DNA of 64,000 nucleotides from Asterochloris sp. CNOR1 (lineage: Eukaryota; Chlorophyta; Trebouxiophyceae; Trebouxiales; Trebouxiaceae): positions 2,046,001 to 2,110,000 of the forward strand of contig OZ017752.1 in assembly GCA_963969365.1 (NCBI GenBank). Direction: 5' to 3'. Shown piece by piece: positions 32,280 to 43,027 of the stretch; position 1 is the first letter of the stretch; each line of letters opens with the position of its first letter. Made by a program: the position numbers and the translations under genes. The notes below the pieces were generated by a model. It was not told the origin of the DNA, searched no databases, and worked only from the letters and a program-made list of their open reading frames with translations.

Positions 32280-34661
32280 ATGGCGTTCACCCTGCCGAAG
32301 CTGCCTTACGAGTACGACTCGCTGGAGCCCTCCATCGATGCCCAGACCATGCAGATCCACTACTCCAAGCACCACAACGTGAGCTGGACCCTTGATCTCC
32401 CCAAAAGACATTGCTTGCATGTGACCCTGCCAAGCTGTGATGTGTGCATGCATTGGCATGTTATAATCTACATGTGCGCTGCGGCCACCTGGTCCAGCAC
32501 CCTGGTGCTTCTCTGCTTGATTTACAGGTGTGCTGTGGAGACCAGGACCTCCTTTCTGATGCACTGGATCTGGCTACTCTGCAGACCTATGTGACCAACG
32601 CAAACAACATCATCGCCAAATATGACGATTTGAAGCAGCTGGACTTGGTAGCGCTCAATCATGCAGTTGGCACTGACAAGCTGCCAAAGGATGCGGCCAC
32701 TGGTCTCAGGTGCCCTTTCTGCTGAAAACTGTGAATATGATGCTGTTGGGTCCCTGTTGGCGCATGCCTTTCAGCTCATCTTGTCCCTCAGGAAGCATGG
32801 AAAATGGAGCCATATTGAGGCTGAACTCGGGCTGCATTAGCTGGCAGGCACCAAGCCATGCACCTATGAGTTTGCCTCCCTGCTCCTGCTGCAGGAACAA
32901 TCTTGGGGGCCACTTCAACCACAGCTTGTTCTGGAAGGTGAACAAGGCTTGCCTTTCTATATGCGGCATAACCTTTGCCTAAAGGAGGGGCCTCAACGAC
33001 GCATGTCACCACTGCCCTGCTTTCAACTTTACAGTCGCGGCACCTCGCTGTGTTCCGCACCGTCCTCCTGGCAGTGTGCAGTGTGCTTTCAGCTCACAGC
33101 ATGTTGTCAGTTGACTGCACACATCTGACCCCTCCTCCATTGTGGCAGACCAGTCACAATAAGGCTGTGCCTGCAGGTGATGACCAACCCCAGCAATAGC
33201 AACGGCCCCTCTTCAGAGCTCAAGGAGGCTATCGACTCTGCCTTCGGGTCCATGGATGAGTTCAAGAGCAAGTTCAATGCAGCTGCAGCGGGGCGCTTTG
33301 GCTCGGGGTGGGCCTGGCTTGTGGCGGACAGCGGTGAGCTGCATGTTTGGGTTGACTGGCAATCTGGGCCGGTGGGATTGCTCTGATCTGCAATGTGGCT
33401 TCGCAGAGCCACAGCAGATTGTTCCAGTTGTGATGGGCCCGGCTGGTGGCAGATGGCAGTGAGTCCATGTTGGCAAAGCCAAGACATCTTAAGGCAGCCT
33501 GTGTCTCGTCTCCAGACTGCCGCTGCTAGCTGTGCCGCTGTCTTGGATTGATTTCAGCAGGGCCTGCTGGGCGGACGAATTGGTCGTGTAGGGCTGCTGG
33601 ACATTAAGCCTGTGCAACACAGCGGCAACAGGGTAATTTGATTCGGGGTGGGCCTAAGCGGTGGCAAGTGGCTTCATATTCGACGAACCCCTGCTGTTTG
33701 TGGGGCTGCGGTCTTTGGTGTACATTGCTGCAGCAGAGTCAGGCAGCTCGAGGTTGTCCTGCCGCTGCAACAGTGGCCACCCTACTGCTAGTCAGGGCTG
33801 CTGTGAGGCCAAGGAAGTGGGGCCATGCTGCCAGCAATGTCACCCTGCCTGCCTGCACTCATTGACCCTGTTTGGCTCTGTTCTGGCCTCCATATGGACT
33901 GCTGCGCGTGCAGGCAAGCTGGCAGTGACCAGCACACCCAACCAGGACAACCCCCTGATGAAGAACGTGGTGGAACAGGCTGGCATCCCCGTGCTGGGCT
34001 TGGACGTCTGGGAGCATGCGTGAGTGCCCTTCCTGCCTTTGAAAGTCCTCACTGCTGCTGCCCACAGCGCTCCTGGCGGTGCACATGAAGGACTAGCTAA
34101 GGCTGGACCTGCCTGGTGCTTCCCTGCACTGAGGCCTTTTGACACTTTGCAACGCCGTCAGTATTAAGTCTGTTCTCTGTTCTGCCACAGCACTGACCCC
34201 TTCTTACAGCTGTGCTTTGAGGCACCGTCAGCAGTGCGCTGTGCCCATGCTGTGTGCTCGGCACTGCCTTAAGCGCTGATGCCTCCCCATGCTGAGTGCA
34301 TGCGGCACTGAGGTGGCTTGATAATGTGCCCTGCCATTGCCTTCCTGTGTGCTTGGCCTGGTTGCCAGCACTGAGCACAGTCACTGCTGCATGCAGGTAC
34401 TACCTCAAGTACCAGAACAAGCGGCCCGAATATGTGGCCGCCTTCTGGAATGTGGTGGGTTTTAAGCTGCCCAGCTCTGCTTAGGCATCCTGTTTTGTCG
34501 TCCATCCTCTGCTGAAGGGGTGCAACTGAGATGCGCTGGCATGGCTGCCATCAGCTCGTGCCATGGTCACAAATGACTGTGTGCTGCTGCAGGTGAATTG
34601 GGAGCAGGTGAACAGCAACTACCAGGCAGCGAAGGGGGGCAAGGTCCCTGAAGTCCTGTAG
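32280..34661 (+). CDS. Superoxide dismutase, Fe/Mn family, Mn-type
   Basis: Converts superoxide to oxygen and hydrogen peroxide. Seven exons close the frame exactly: 32280-32378, 32585-32709, 32895-32937, 33177-33333, 33914-34019, 34397-34454, 34593-34661, giving 218 residues, close to the family's usual length. Predicted metal ligands are H27 ([12 protein letters not shown]), H84 ([10 protein letters not shown]), D172 and H176 (DVWEHAYY). Q152 in the [11 protein letters not shown] motif is the glutamine position that favours Mn over Fe enzymes. The motifs [28 protein letters not shown] and WNVVNWEQV resemble bacterial SodA more than the typical mitochondrial enzyme. The protein starts directly with [13 protein letters not shown], where bacterial SodA starts, so there is no obvious organellar transit peptide; cytosolic or other location is open. 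It starts head-to-head with UPF2. Confidence 0.95.
33309..33679 (+). repeat. Exon echo in the SOD gene (edge of exon 4)
   Basis: The exon-4 edge and donor at 33309-33345 (GGGCCTGGCTTGTGGCGGAC…GGTGAGCTGCATG) is echoed at 33434-33471 (GGGCCCGGCTGGTGGCAGAT…AGTGAGTCCATG). It appears again, more diverged, at 33640-33679 (ATTCGGGGTGGGCCTAAGCG…). Copy 2 keeps a GTGAGT donor-like site. Confidence 0.7.
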
Positions 34662-34707
34662 CAATCAGATCGTGCCAGACTGTGACCGGACTATACAAGT
34701 ATGATCT

Positions 34708-34712
34708 TGTAA
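34708..34712 (+). terminator. Possible poly(A) signal TGTAA for the SOD gene
   Basis: TGTAA, the usual chlorophyte polyadenylation signal, lies 47 bp after the SOD stop codon (CTTGTAACAGG). One pentamer can occur by chance. Confidence 0.35.
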
Positions 34713-35378
34713 CAGGTGGAGGTTATGCGCCACCACGCGGATCCTACTGAGAGCAGCAGACATCATAGTTGGCCTTTGCTTTGCTGCGTGACCAACAATG
34801 CAATGTGTGCTTGGGCTCTGGTGCGCTCAAGCTGCAGCAGAGCGCATGAGTTCCTGTGCTTGAATTTCTATCCAATTTCCAACAGTTGGCCATCCTGGTG
34901 TCGTGTCCAGGCTATCAGGGAGCATCACCTAGAACATGAAAGGTCCAACCCAAGGCTGCATGAGAATCTCAGTTGTGTCGCCTGCCACAGTTCAGCGTCA
35001 GCCAACAGCAGTCACGTGTGTCTTTAGGTGATGCTAATTTCTGCTGCTGCTGCACATACTCACAGCTGTCACTTGGGTACTGCCCTACAGAAAACCAAAG
35101 CTTGCCATTAGGCCTCCAGGCAGTAGCATCAGGACCCTTTGAAGCTCTGTTGCTCTGCAGATTGGGATTCTGGCCCAAATTTCGCTTCAATGCCAGCAAG
35201 CTTCTGGAAAGATTAGATGGCCATTAAGGCTGAATTCAACAGACCATGATGGCTACAGAGGAACTTTCTTCAAGGAAGTAGATGCTTGCCAAAGCCCCAG
35301 AAGGGGTGAGTTGCTTGATGATGTCTGAAGGTCAAGTTGCCAAGCTCCCTCGGAGTCGCCAACAGCCATTGGTGGATG
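34713..35378. other. Convergent spacer between SOD and SDR genes
   Basis: About 670 bp, more AT-rich than the genes around it. The open frame at 34973-35227 on the plus strand (84 codons) has no recognisable motif and no splice support, so I treat it as chance. Nothing else seen. Confidence 0.5.
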
Positions 35379-37214
35379 TCAGGGATTGACTTTGCTTTCC
35401 CAAGGCTTGTCATCATGGTCCAAAAATATGCCCATGATGGAGTATCCACCGTCTATCGCCAGGGTCTGGCCAGTGATGTATGATGCAGCCTTGGAGCATA
35501 GGAAGGCGACTGCTCCTGCAGCAGCAGACCCAGACTGCATGAGCCTGCAGGCCTTCCAACTATACACTTGTCTCAGCAGCTGGAGGCATGAGGAGCCACC
35601 AGATATCTCTTCAGGGTCAGAGACCCGCTTCTGGGGCACCCTCAGCCTCATTTTGCTCATGATGTCCTCATTGTTCAGAATGCCCTCCACCAGCGGCGTG
35701 CGCACATAGCCTGGCGCAACGTCATTCTGGCAGCAGCACAGGAACAATTGGTGAGCCACTTCATAGCAGCTCGAAGTGTCCACAGCAGTGCCAGTCAGTC
35801 ACCACACGAATGCTGTCTCGCGCCCACTCCACAGACAGGTTGCGAGCCAGCTGTTTGATGGCAGCTGCAGCAGGGACCTGTCAGCTGAGTAGCAGGCAGG
35901 CATCCAGGTTGCATGGGAAAGGGAAGAGAAGCGAAAGAGTACCCTTTGTCATGGCATATGGAGCTCCTGCGTGACAACAGCCAGCGATGAGCTGCATGGA
36001 GCAGAAGCTGTACACACACAAGCGCAACACAGCTGCTTACCTGAGAACATGGCTGTTGGGCCACCGCCCACAGAGGAGATGTACACAACAGAGCCGCTTC
36101 CGGAGGCTTTTAGCAGGGGATATGACAGCTGCAGCATGGCAGTGAGCGCATTGGTAAGCTTGTGTGCTGGGTCCTAGTAAAACACACCGCACATTTGCTG
36201 GGTTCTGGCCCATTACAATCGAAGGCTAGCACATTGTGCACCTGTGACAGTCTGAAGCAGGCGTCCAGATTAATGCCCATTACTGTCCTGTATTCCTCCT
36301 CACTGTACTCCACAGCTTTCTTGCGGATGTTGATCCCAGCATTGCAGACTGCAGGGCACAAAGCAGCATCAGAGGTGGCGAAGGCAGCAGCACCCTCTGG
36401 GCCATCCTTACCAAGGATGTCAAGCTTTGAGCCCAGCGTAGCCTCTGCCTACAGCACATGGGCGAGCTTCAGCAAAGACTCAATGCTGCCCAGACCTGGC
36501 TGCAGGTCTTCATCTGGCCGAGCGGTCCAAGGGCCTGATGTGCAGCCCTTCACAAGAGCAGTTGCAGGTGCCTTTTCTGTAGCTGCTCAGGGGAAGTGTG
36601 GCTTGCCTGCTTCATCAGTGTCTGGCAACCTTCAGCAGTGGCCAGGTCTGCTGCACACCCCTGCACATGAGCTGAAGTGTCAGGGTGGCTGCAGAAAGCT
36701 CAGACAAAACTTCCAGATCCCCACCTGCACATTGAGGCCCTGTTGCTGCCATGCCTCTGCTGCAGCTCTGACATCAGCTTCACTCCGGGAGCAGAAGAAG
36801 ACCTGCAGAGCATGCACCAATAGCAATCTAGCAGGCAGCAAAGTCTGTATGTGATCTGGCTGAGCTTTCTGGGCTAAATCTCAGCTGTTAGGGTTTACCT
36901 CAGCACCAAGAGAAGCCAGCTCAAGGACACATGCAGCACCAATGCCTTTCGTGCCACCTGCGCAAGCCAGGGCTCTTTGAGGGCGAGCCGGACCGATCAG
37001 TGCCATGCCACACATGACAGGTCAAACCTGTGACCACAGCCTTCTTTCCAGCAAGTCCAAACCGCTTCTCTGCAAAAGCAGCAGACATGGGGCTCGTTTC
37101 TGGCCCCTTGAGCGTGTGGTCAACGGTTGCTAGCTGCAAATAGGTCATAAATGCCATATGGAAAATAGCCTGTGATCTGCCAGCGTCCCTGGATTGCCAC
37201 AAGGAATCTTGCAT
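35379..37214 (-). CDS. Short-chain dehydrogenase/reductase, tropinone-reductase-like
   Basis: NAD(P)-dependent oxidoreductase of the classical SDR family, closest in pattern to plant tropinone-reductase homologues; the true substrate is unknown. Ten exons close the frame: 37214-37028, 36957-36899, 36802-36725, 36660-36607, 36448-36412, 36348-36242, 36128-36041, 35864-35803, 35726-35600, 35515-35379 (311 residues). Motifs are the cofactor loop [54 protein letters not shown] and [20 protein letters not shown]. The catalytic Tyr-x-x-x-Lys normally sits just before 'AAIxQLARNL'. Here exon 7 ends …TAMFS and exon 8 begins AIKQLARNL, so the usual YAASK segment is missing or lies in a tiny undetected exon. 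The exon at 36660-36607 requires a GC donor. ATG at 37088 ([10 protein letters not shown]) is a more family-like start than 37214. Confidence 0.88.
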
Positions 37215-37320
37215 CCCATCTCTAATCTTCTCGTTTGATGCTTCTTCCGGTATCGCACTTGCCTTGCTGCCTAAACGACATGCAGGGCCTTGAATCTCCT
37301 TGATTCACGCCAAGCACTGA
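37215..37320. promoter_or_regulatory. Candidate bidirectional promoter, SDR / kinase
   Basis: There are only 106 bp between the divergent ATGs (232 bp if the SDR starts at 37088). No motif identified. Confidence 0.35.
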
Positions 37321-40300
37321 ATGGCAGCAAGGGCTGCCCAGACTAAGAAGCAGGAGCAGCGGATGCAGGATGGCAGCAGATCACAGTCTCCCCTGCAGCC
37401 AGCCTTGCGCGCGGGAAGCACCGCCAGCATGGCGTCACGGGGCGGCTCTCTCAGCAAGACCCTTGCAACAAGGTGAGGGTCCGAGGTGCCTGATGAATGT
37501 ATGCTGTGACTGGTGTGATTGAGAAGCATGCAGTTGCAGACGGAGACAGGCACAGCACTCACCAGCCTCATGGAGTGCTCAATTGCTGGTGGTCAGCTAC
37601 CTGCCCGGCAAGCTTGAGAAGGCTTTATGCGTTGCAGCGGCTGGCCATGCACACATGCCAGGGCACCTGGAATGGTTTTGTGCCCGTCCCACACTGCAGG
37701 CTGGACAGTTAGCCAGGCGCACAGCCCTCAGCGGTCCCTGGCAGTCACAGTCATGCCCTGCCCCACGGGCGGTCCAACACTGGCCAGAGCAGCCCTGTGC
37801 AGGCACAGGCATGCCTGGCCTGCCCTGAAGGCGGGCCTTTCCTGGGCACCGCCTTCCACGCTCTGCAGATCCAATTGTCGATCAACAGCTGACCTGCAGG
37901 CGGCGTGGTGCGAGAGCACCAGACAGCCCTTTGTATGTCCTGCGCTGCCCTGCAGCCTGCAAGGGTGCCCCTTATGCAGTTGCTGGCTTGTCTTGTCTAG
38001 CCCACGAAGCCAACGCCAAGTGGCATTCAGGCCACTAGGAGAGACGACACATAAAGTGGTGGCCTCACACTGGGCTTCATTTACTGTCCTGCCCCCCCCG
38101 CTCGATAAGCAACTGAACTTTCCACTGTCCAGCAGGCTGGAGGAGAGCGAGATGCGGCTGGAGACATCCCACCAGGTGAACGCGCATCTGAATGCTGAAG
38201 TGGAGACCCTGACCAAGCAGCTGGACAAGTTGCGGGAGCAGAATGAGTCCTACCAGCGCCACATGCACGACCTCGCTGCCATGTTGGCGCAGCAGCGGCG
38301 CCACCACGCTTCTGGGACCGACCAGGTGACTGCGAGGCCTGGGTGTGGGCTGGGAGGGCTGCAGGAGGTGCCTTGGGGCAGTCTCAGCAGCAACGCCATC
38401 ATGCATCAGGTACCTGCAAGTGCCATGGGATGAGGTGTGGAGCTGCACTCGGGATGGGGCAAGGTGGGACCGTGCAGGCGAGGCTGTGCAACCGTGTCAG
38501 GTGCTGCATGTGCGCAGCAGCGCCTCGCATATGACCTGGTGACCCTGCCGGCCCAGTGCGGCACCTTCATGCTTCAGCGGCTGACCAGGGCTTGCGAGGC
38601 CCCGCTATGTGATAGGCTGGGGAAGGTGTCTTTGAAGGGGCCAGCATGACTTTGGGGCTTGTTTCCGAATGTGGCAGGCGCTGAGGGGTGTTCACCAGGG
38701 CCACATGCCTGACCTGGCCATCCTGCTCCTGCAGAAGTGCCATCACGTCTTGGGGACAGCTTGGGTCAGGGCCTGCTACATGCAGAGGATGGGTGGGAGG
38801 CCACTGGGGCTCTGGCATGGCTCGCAGCACTGTCAAAAGCCAACTGTTCTGTGCAGATGAGCTGTGACAGCCACAACACCTTGTGCACCTCTGCGCAGCT
38901 GCATGATATCTCACAGCAAGGCAGCAGCACAGCATTGTAGGACATCGAGAACAAGCCTTGCATAGGTCCCTGCACTGCTTTGCAACCGTCAGTGCAGAGG
39001 ACAGTCGTGCTCCTGGGCCTTGCTAGTCCTGGTGGGTATTGGTCGCAACAGCCGACAGCTCAGACTTGTTATTTGCCTGCAGGTGCCAGCCGCTGAGATT
39101 GACCAGCTGGCTTCACCCAGCCAGCTGCCAGATTCAACTGCCCAAGGTGACTTCAAGGGTGTCCTTGCTGTCTGTGCTCCAATCAAACCCCAGTGATATG
39201 CCTGACCTGTGCCAGAAACCTGCAGCATCCAGCCTGGAGAGGGCACCCACCTCATCCCTGCACAAACAGCCCCTCTGAGGCTGCACTCCCCTCCTGCAGT
39301 TCCCAACAGCAGGGCGCCCACCAACGGCGCCAGCTTGAGCTGGGCCAGTGACGTGCGGTGGGACGAGCTGCGCAAGCTGGGGAGGGCGGCATGCTGGCTG
39401 GTAGAACCTGATGAGGCGCGTTGTCCTGGTTCAAGTGTCTAGTGTGAAGAGGGCTGCGGTGCCTGTTGTCCACAGCAGCAGCAATCCAAGGCCTGTTGTC
39501 TCACCTGGCAGTCTGAAGCAGCAAGGACACTTCTACTAGCTTCAGAGCTGAAGGTGGGGCTATTTCGGGTTCTGAGAGATTATCATCATGCATGAGGATC
39601 CCAAGCTCTGCTCTTCTGCCTGCAGGTGAAGGTGGGGATGGCTCTGGGAGAGGGCACCTTTGGGACAACCTACCACGGCGTGTGGCGGGGGGGCGATGTG
39701 GCAGTCAAGTGCGTGCGCATCAGCAAGCAGGACGAGGCCGACAGCTTCTTGCGGGAGGTGCAGGTCCTGGCCTGCCTGCGCCACCCCAACATCATGCCCT
39801 TCTATGGTGAGACCTGCTTGCTGGTGCAGTTGGTGTTGACAGGTGAACATGTGGACGGAGCAGATCCTGCCCTGCCTGCAGCACCATGCCCCATTAAGAA
39901 CATGCTGCAGGCAGTGACTGCTCTTCAGCTGCTGGCTCCACAGGCTCCAGCATGGGTGTCTCTTCATACCTGCTGGGTGTTTCAGCCTTGGACCCCAAGC
40001 ATCCCAACCACTGTTCTTTGCTTGCCCAAGCAACTTGTTTTGCTCTGCACTTATTGCGCTTCATTGCTTCGCACGTATCGCAATCCCTGCCTACTTGCCT
40101 CGAAACAGTGTAGCCACCCAGCCTCCAGGCCCTGCAGCAACGTAAGCAAATCCCATGCCAGCCCTGCTGGTCCTGAAGGCATCTGTGCTGTAAGGTGGCT
40201 GTGCTGTGCATCCCGCTGTCTGGCAGGACTGGGCCTGGCTCAGCCAGCGGGGGCGCTGCCTGAGGTCAGACTCCCTGCTTTGCTGTGCAGGTGCATGCCT

Positions 40301-42896
40301 GAAGCCGCCCAAGCACTGCTGGCTGCTGTGTGAGTACCTCCCTGGCGGCACCCTCATGGCCTGGCTGTACGGCGACAAGAATAAGTGAGCACGTCAGGCT
40401 GATGAACCCGTCACTGCAAGCTCGGACCATGTTAGTGGGCAGGCTGCGGTGCAGAATGTGCCTTGCCTACCTCTGTGCACACCAAGGCAGCCCAAGCCCC
40501 TATCACTCTCAGCCGCCCTGGCATTGTGAGTTTGCTTCCTCTGATAGGGCTCAGGCTGGTGCCCCACCTGCTGCTCTGCAGGCCTGCGCCTTGGAACAAA
40601 CACCTGCTACTTTAGTGCGCCTTGGATACACTTGTTGGCTCTAGTCCCGTGAGCAGTGTGCCACTGATGCTGCAGGTCTGCACCTCGGCGATCCCTGGCA
40701 GCGCGCCTGCAGATGGCCCTGGACGTGGCTCGGGGCATGCAGGCGATGGAGGAGGCGGACCCCCCCATCGTGCACCGTGACCTCAAGCCCAGTAACGTCT
40801 TCATCGACGCTGGTGGGTGCTGCACGCTGCATTTGCCCATGTTCAGGCCTGTGTCTCGCCTGTGTCTCCTGGCGCTTGGCCTGCAGCATCGCTGTTCGGT
40901 AGCTTTGCTGATCCCCCCTGCAATGCCCCCTGACCTGTGCCTGCCTGGCCATGGGCAGCAAGAAACGCTCTGAGAGCTATTGTTGCACTTCGTCCTGCAT
41001 GTGTCTTGTTTGTGCGGGTGCACTTGTGGATATCTGCATCTCACCAGGCGGGTGTCCCCTGATCTCACATGTGTCGTACCAAAGCCGAGGACAGCACCGC
41101 TTCGCCCAGGTATATCTGAGTGTGCTGTGGAGTGCCTTGCTGACCAGTCCTCGGCAGGTCACAGGGCTAGCTGCACCGGGTGCAGGCGGGCATGCGCGTG
41201 TGGCAGACATGGGGTTGGCACGGTGGCTGACGGCAGAAAACATGGCCAATCTGACCGGCGAAACTGGTGGGTTGCTGCCCTGTGAGCATCATTGCGCTGG
41301 CAAGCGTGCACAGCAGGCTGCAGCCAGGCAGTCCTGCATGCGACTTGCTGCTGCCAAGTCCTGTGCAGCCCTAAGGGTTGATCATGCCAGGGTGCATCCC
41401 GTGCCATTCAGGGTTGCTGCCCTGAGCAGAGTTCTTATGGAGAGGCTTACAGTGTTCTTCGCCATTGTCGTGCCAGGGCACTTCACACAAAGGCTGGCTG
41501 CAGTTGTGAGGCTGCCACCCTGTCCCAGCAAAAGCCACATGTATATACCTGCTCACACCTGTCACAGTGCGGCCGCAGAGGCTTCACTCATGCCAGTATG
41601 GCTTTGCCATTGGCATGTCTCAGCATGTGGCTGCAGACATCTGCCTGCGCCTGTCGAAATGGTTTGTTCCTGAGCAGCCAGCGAGCTCGTACCTAAAGCA
41701 CAGACCCTGTCGCAGTGTTGCCTCGGGGAATTCAGCTGCATTCAGAAAGAGGGTCTGTGTGCCGAACGCAGTGCATGGGCTGCAGGCACTGGGGGTATGC
41801 TTGAGTGCTCAAACAGCACTGAGCAGCGCGGCTGCTTGGGCACTTAGCTGTCAGAGCCCTTCCAGTGCACAACCTGTACTTACGGCTGCAGGCACCTACC
41901 TGTACATGTCCCCCGAGATGATTCGCCATGAGCTCTACAACAGCCGCACAGACGTCTTCAGCTGGGGCGTCATGTTTGTGGAGCTGCTCACCCAGCAGCG
42001 GCCATACGAACGTCTATACATGACACCCATCCAGGTCAGTCTGAGTACCTGCTGAGAGCTAGCTCAAGCAAGTTGGGAGAAGCAGGTCCACGTGCCATGG
42101 CATCAGTATGATCAGCAGAGGTGACGCCAGCTATCCTGAGCCTGCATGCTGTCAGCATGAAGGGGCTGCATGCTCGTGTCAGCAGTGCTGCCCTCACCCA
42201 AACCAGCTGATTGGCATGCAACGACAATTCCTCCTGGGGCTTGGCAGCACATTCGTAGCAGTGCGCAGCGCGTGGGCGGGCTAGAGTGCACTTTGGACAG
42301 AGGTGCTGTACTGCTTCTGGGAGCTAAGCTTAGGCAGCAGCCAGCCCAGAAGCAATGCTGCACCACTCTCACAGATGCCTAGAGATGTCAGTCTGCCTGC
42401 CTGCTGTACTGAGCCTGCAAGGCAAGCAGCAGACTGCCCCTCACCCTTTGTGCCAGGTTGCATCTGCCTGGTGGGTGCGTACAGCATGCAACAGCTGCCG
42501 CTTCCGCTGCTGTCGACGCCCTGTCTGCTGAAAGCACTGACTGTGTCAAACAGCCAGGAAGTGCACGCTGGCACCCCATCATACCTGATAGCAGTCCCTC
42601 ATGCCATTCGTTTGACATGCTTCCAGATTGCGCTGGCTGTGGGAGACGATCAGCTACGGCCAGACGTGCCAGCTGGCACCCCGCCGGACTTGACCAATCT
42701 GGCCCTCTCCTGCTTTGACGGCGACCCACTGGGGCGCCCCTCCTTCAGCCTCATTGTCAGCCAATTATCAAATGTCATCAGCAAGCTAGACAGTAGGAGC
42801 TCACAGCAGCAGGGTGGCGCCGATGGGACCTTCTCCAGGCTGATCAGGGGGCGGCCAACCTCCCTTTGGAACACCTTCTCTGCTCAGAAAACATGA
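37321..42896 (+). CDS. Protein kinase, TKL-like, with N-terminal coiled coil
   Basis: Predicted Ser/Thr (TKL/Raf-like) kinase of 470 residues. Exons: 37321-37472, 38136-38325, 39083-39146, 39300-39400, 39626-39806, 40291-40384, 40676-40812, 41186-41266, 41892-42034, 42627-42896; all phases agree. Residues 1-51 are basic and Ser-rich. The second exon forms a coiled coil (EMRLETSHQ, EVETLTKQLDKLREQNES). The kinase domain begins near WDELRKLGR, with Gly loop GEGTFGTTYHG, lysine in DVAVKCVRI, catalytic loop IVHRDLKPSN, activation-segment start VADMGLARW, GTYLYMSPEM, and DVFSWGVMFVELLTQQRPY. The canonical DFG is DMG here; the Asp is kept, so metal binding may be intact. The start ATG at 37321 opens a short exon with a clean GTGAGG donor. 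The exon 38133/38136 boundary is ambiguous by three bases. Substrates are unknown. Confidence 0.88.
38257..38776 (+). repeat. Three-copy exon echo in the kinase gene (edge of the coiled-coil exon)
   Basis: The real edge at 38257-38341 encodes RHMHDLAAMLAQQRRHHASG. A copy at 38691-38776 encodes GHMPDLAILLLQKCHHVLGT, starting ACCAGGGCCACATGCCTGAC versus ACCAGCGCCACATGCACGAC. A shorter copy at 38374-38420 (CAGCAGCAACGCCATCATGC) matches CAGCAGCGGCGCCACCACGC with a GT donor-like site after it. These are the same exon edge repeated twice downstream in one intron. Confidence 0.82.
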
Positions 42897-43027
42897 TCCA
42901 TTAGCCTGAACGTGGAAGACAAGGCTTGGCACGCGCATCCATTGCTTCTTGCCCCTGCTCTGCTGCACCCCTGATGCAGACCATTTCAGATTTATGTATA
43001 ACATTTTGTCTCGAGTATCGCAGAGTG

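Noticed and set aside
36449-36515. In-frame TAG just before the SDR exon [12 protein letters not shown], suggesting a pseudogene or stop reassignment
   Set aside because: A better model joins the exon 36660-36607 (GC donor) to 36448 in perfect phase. The TAG is part of the CTGTAG acceptor.
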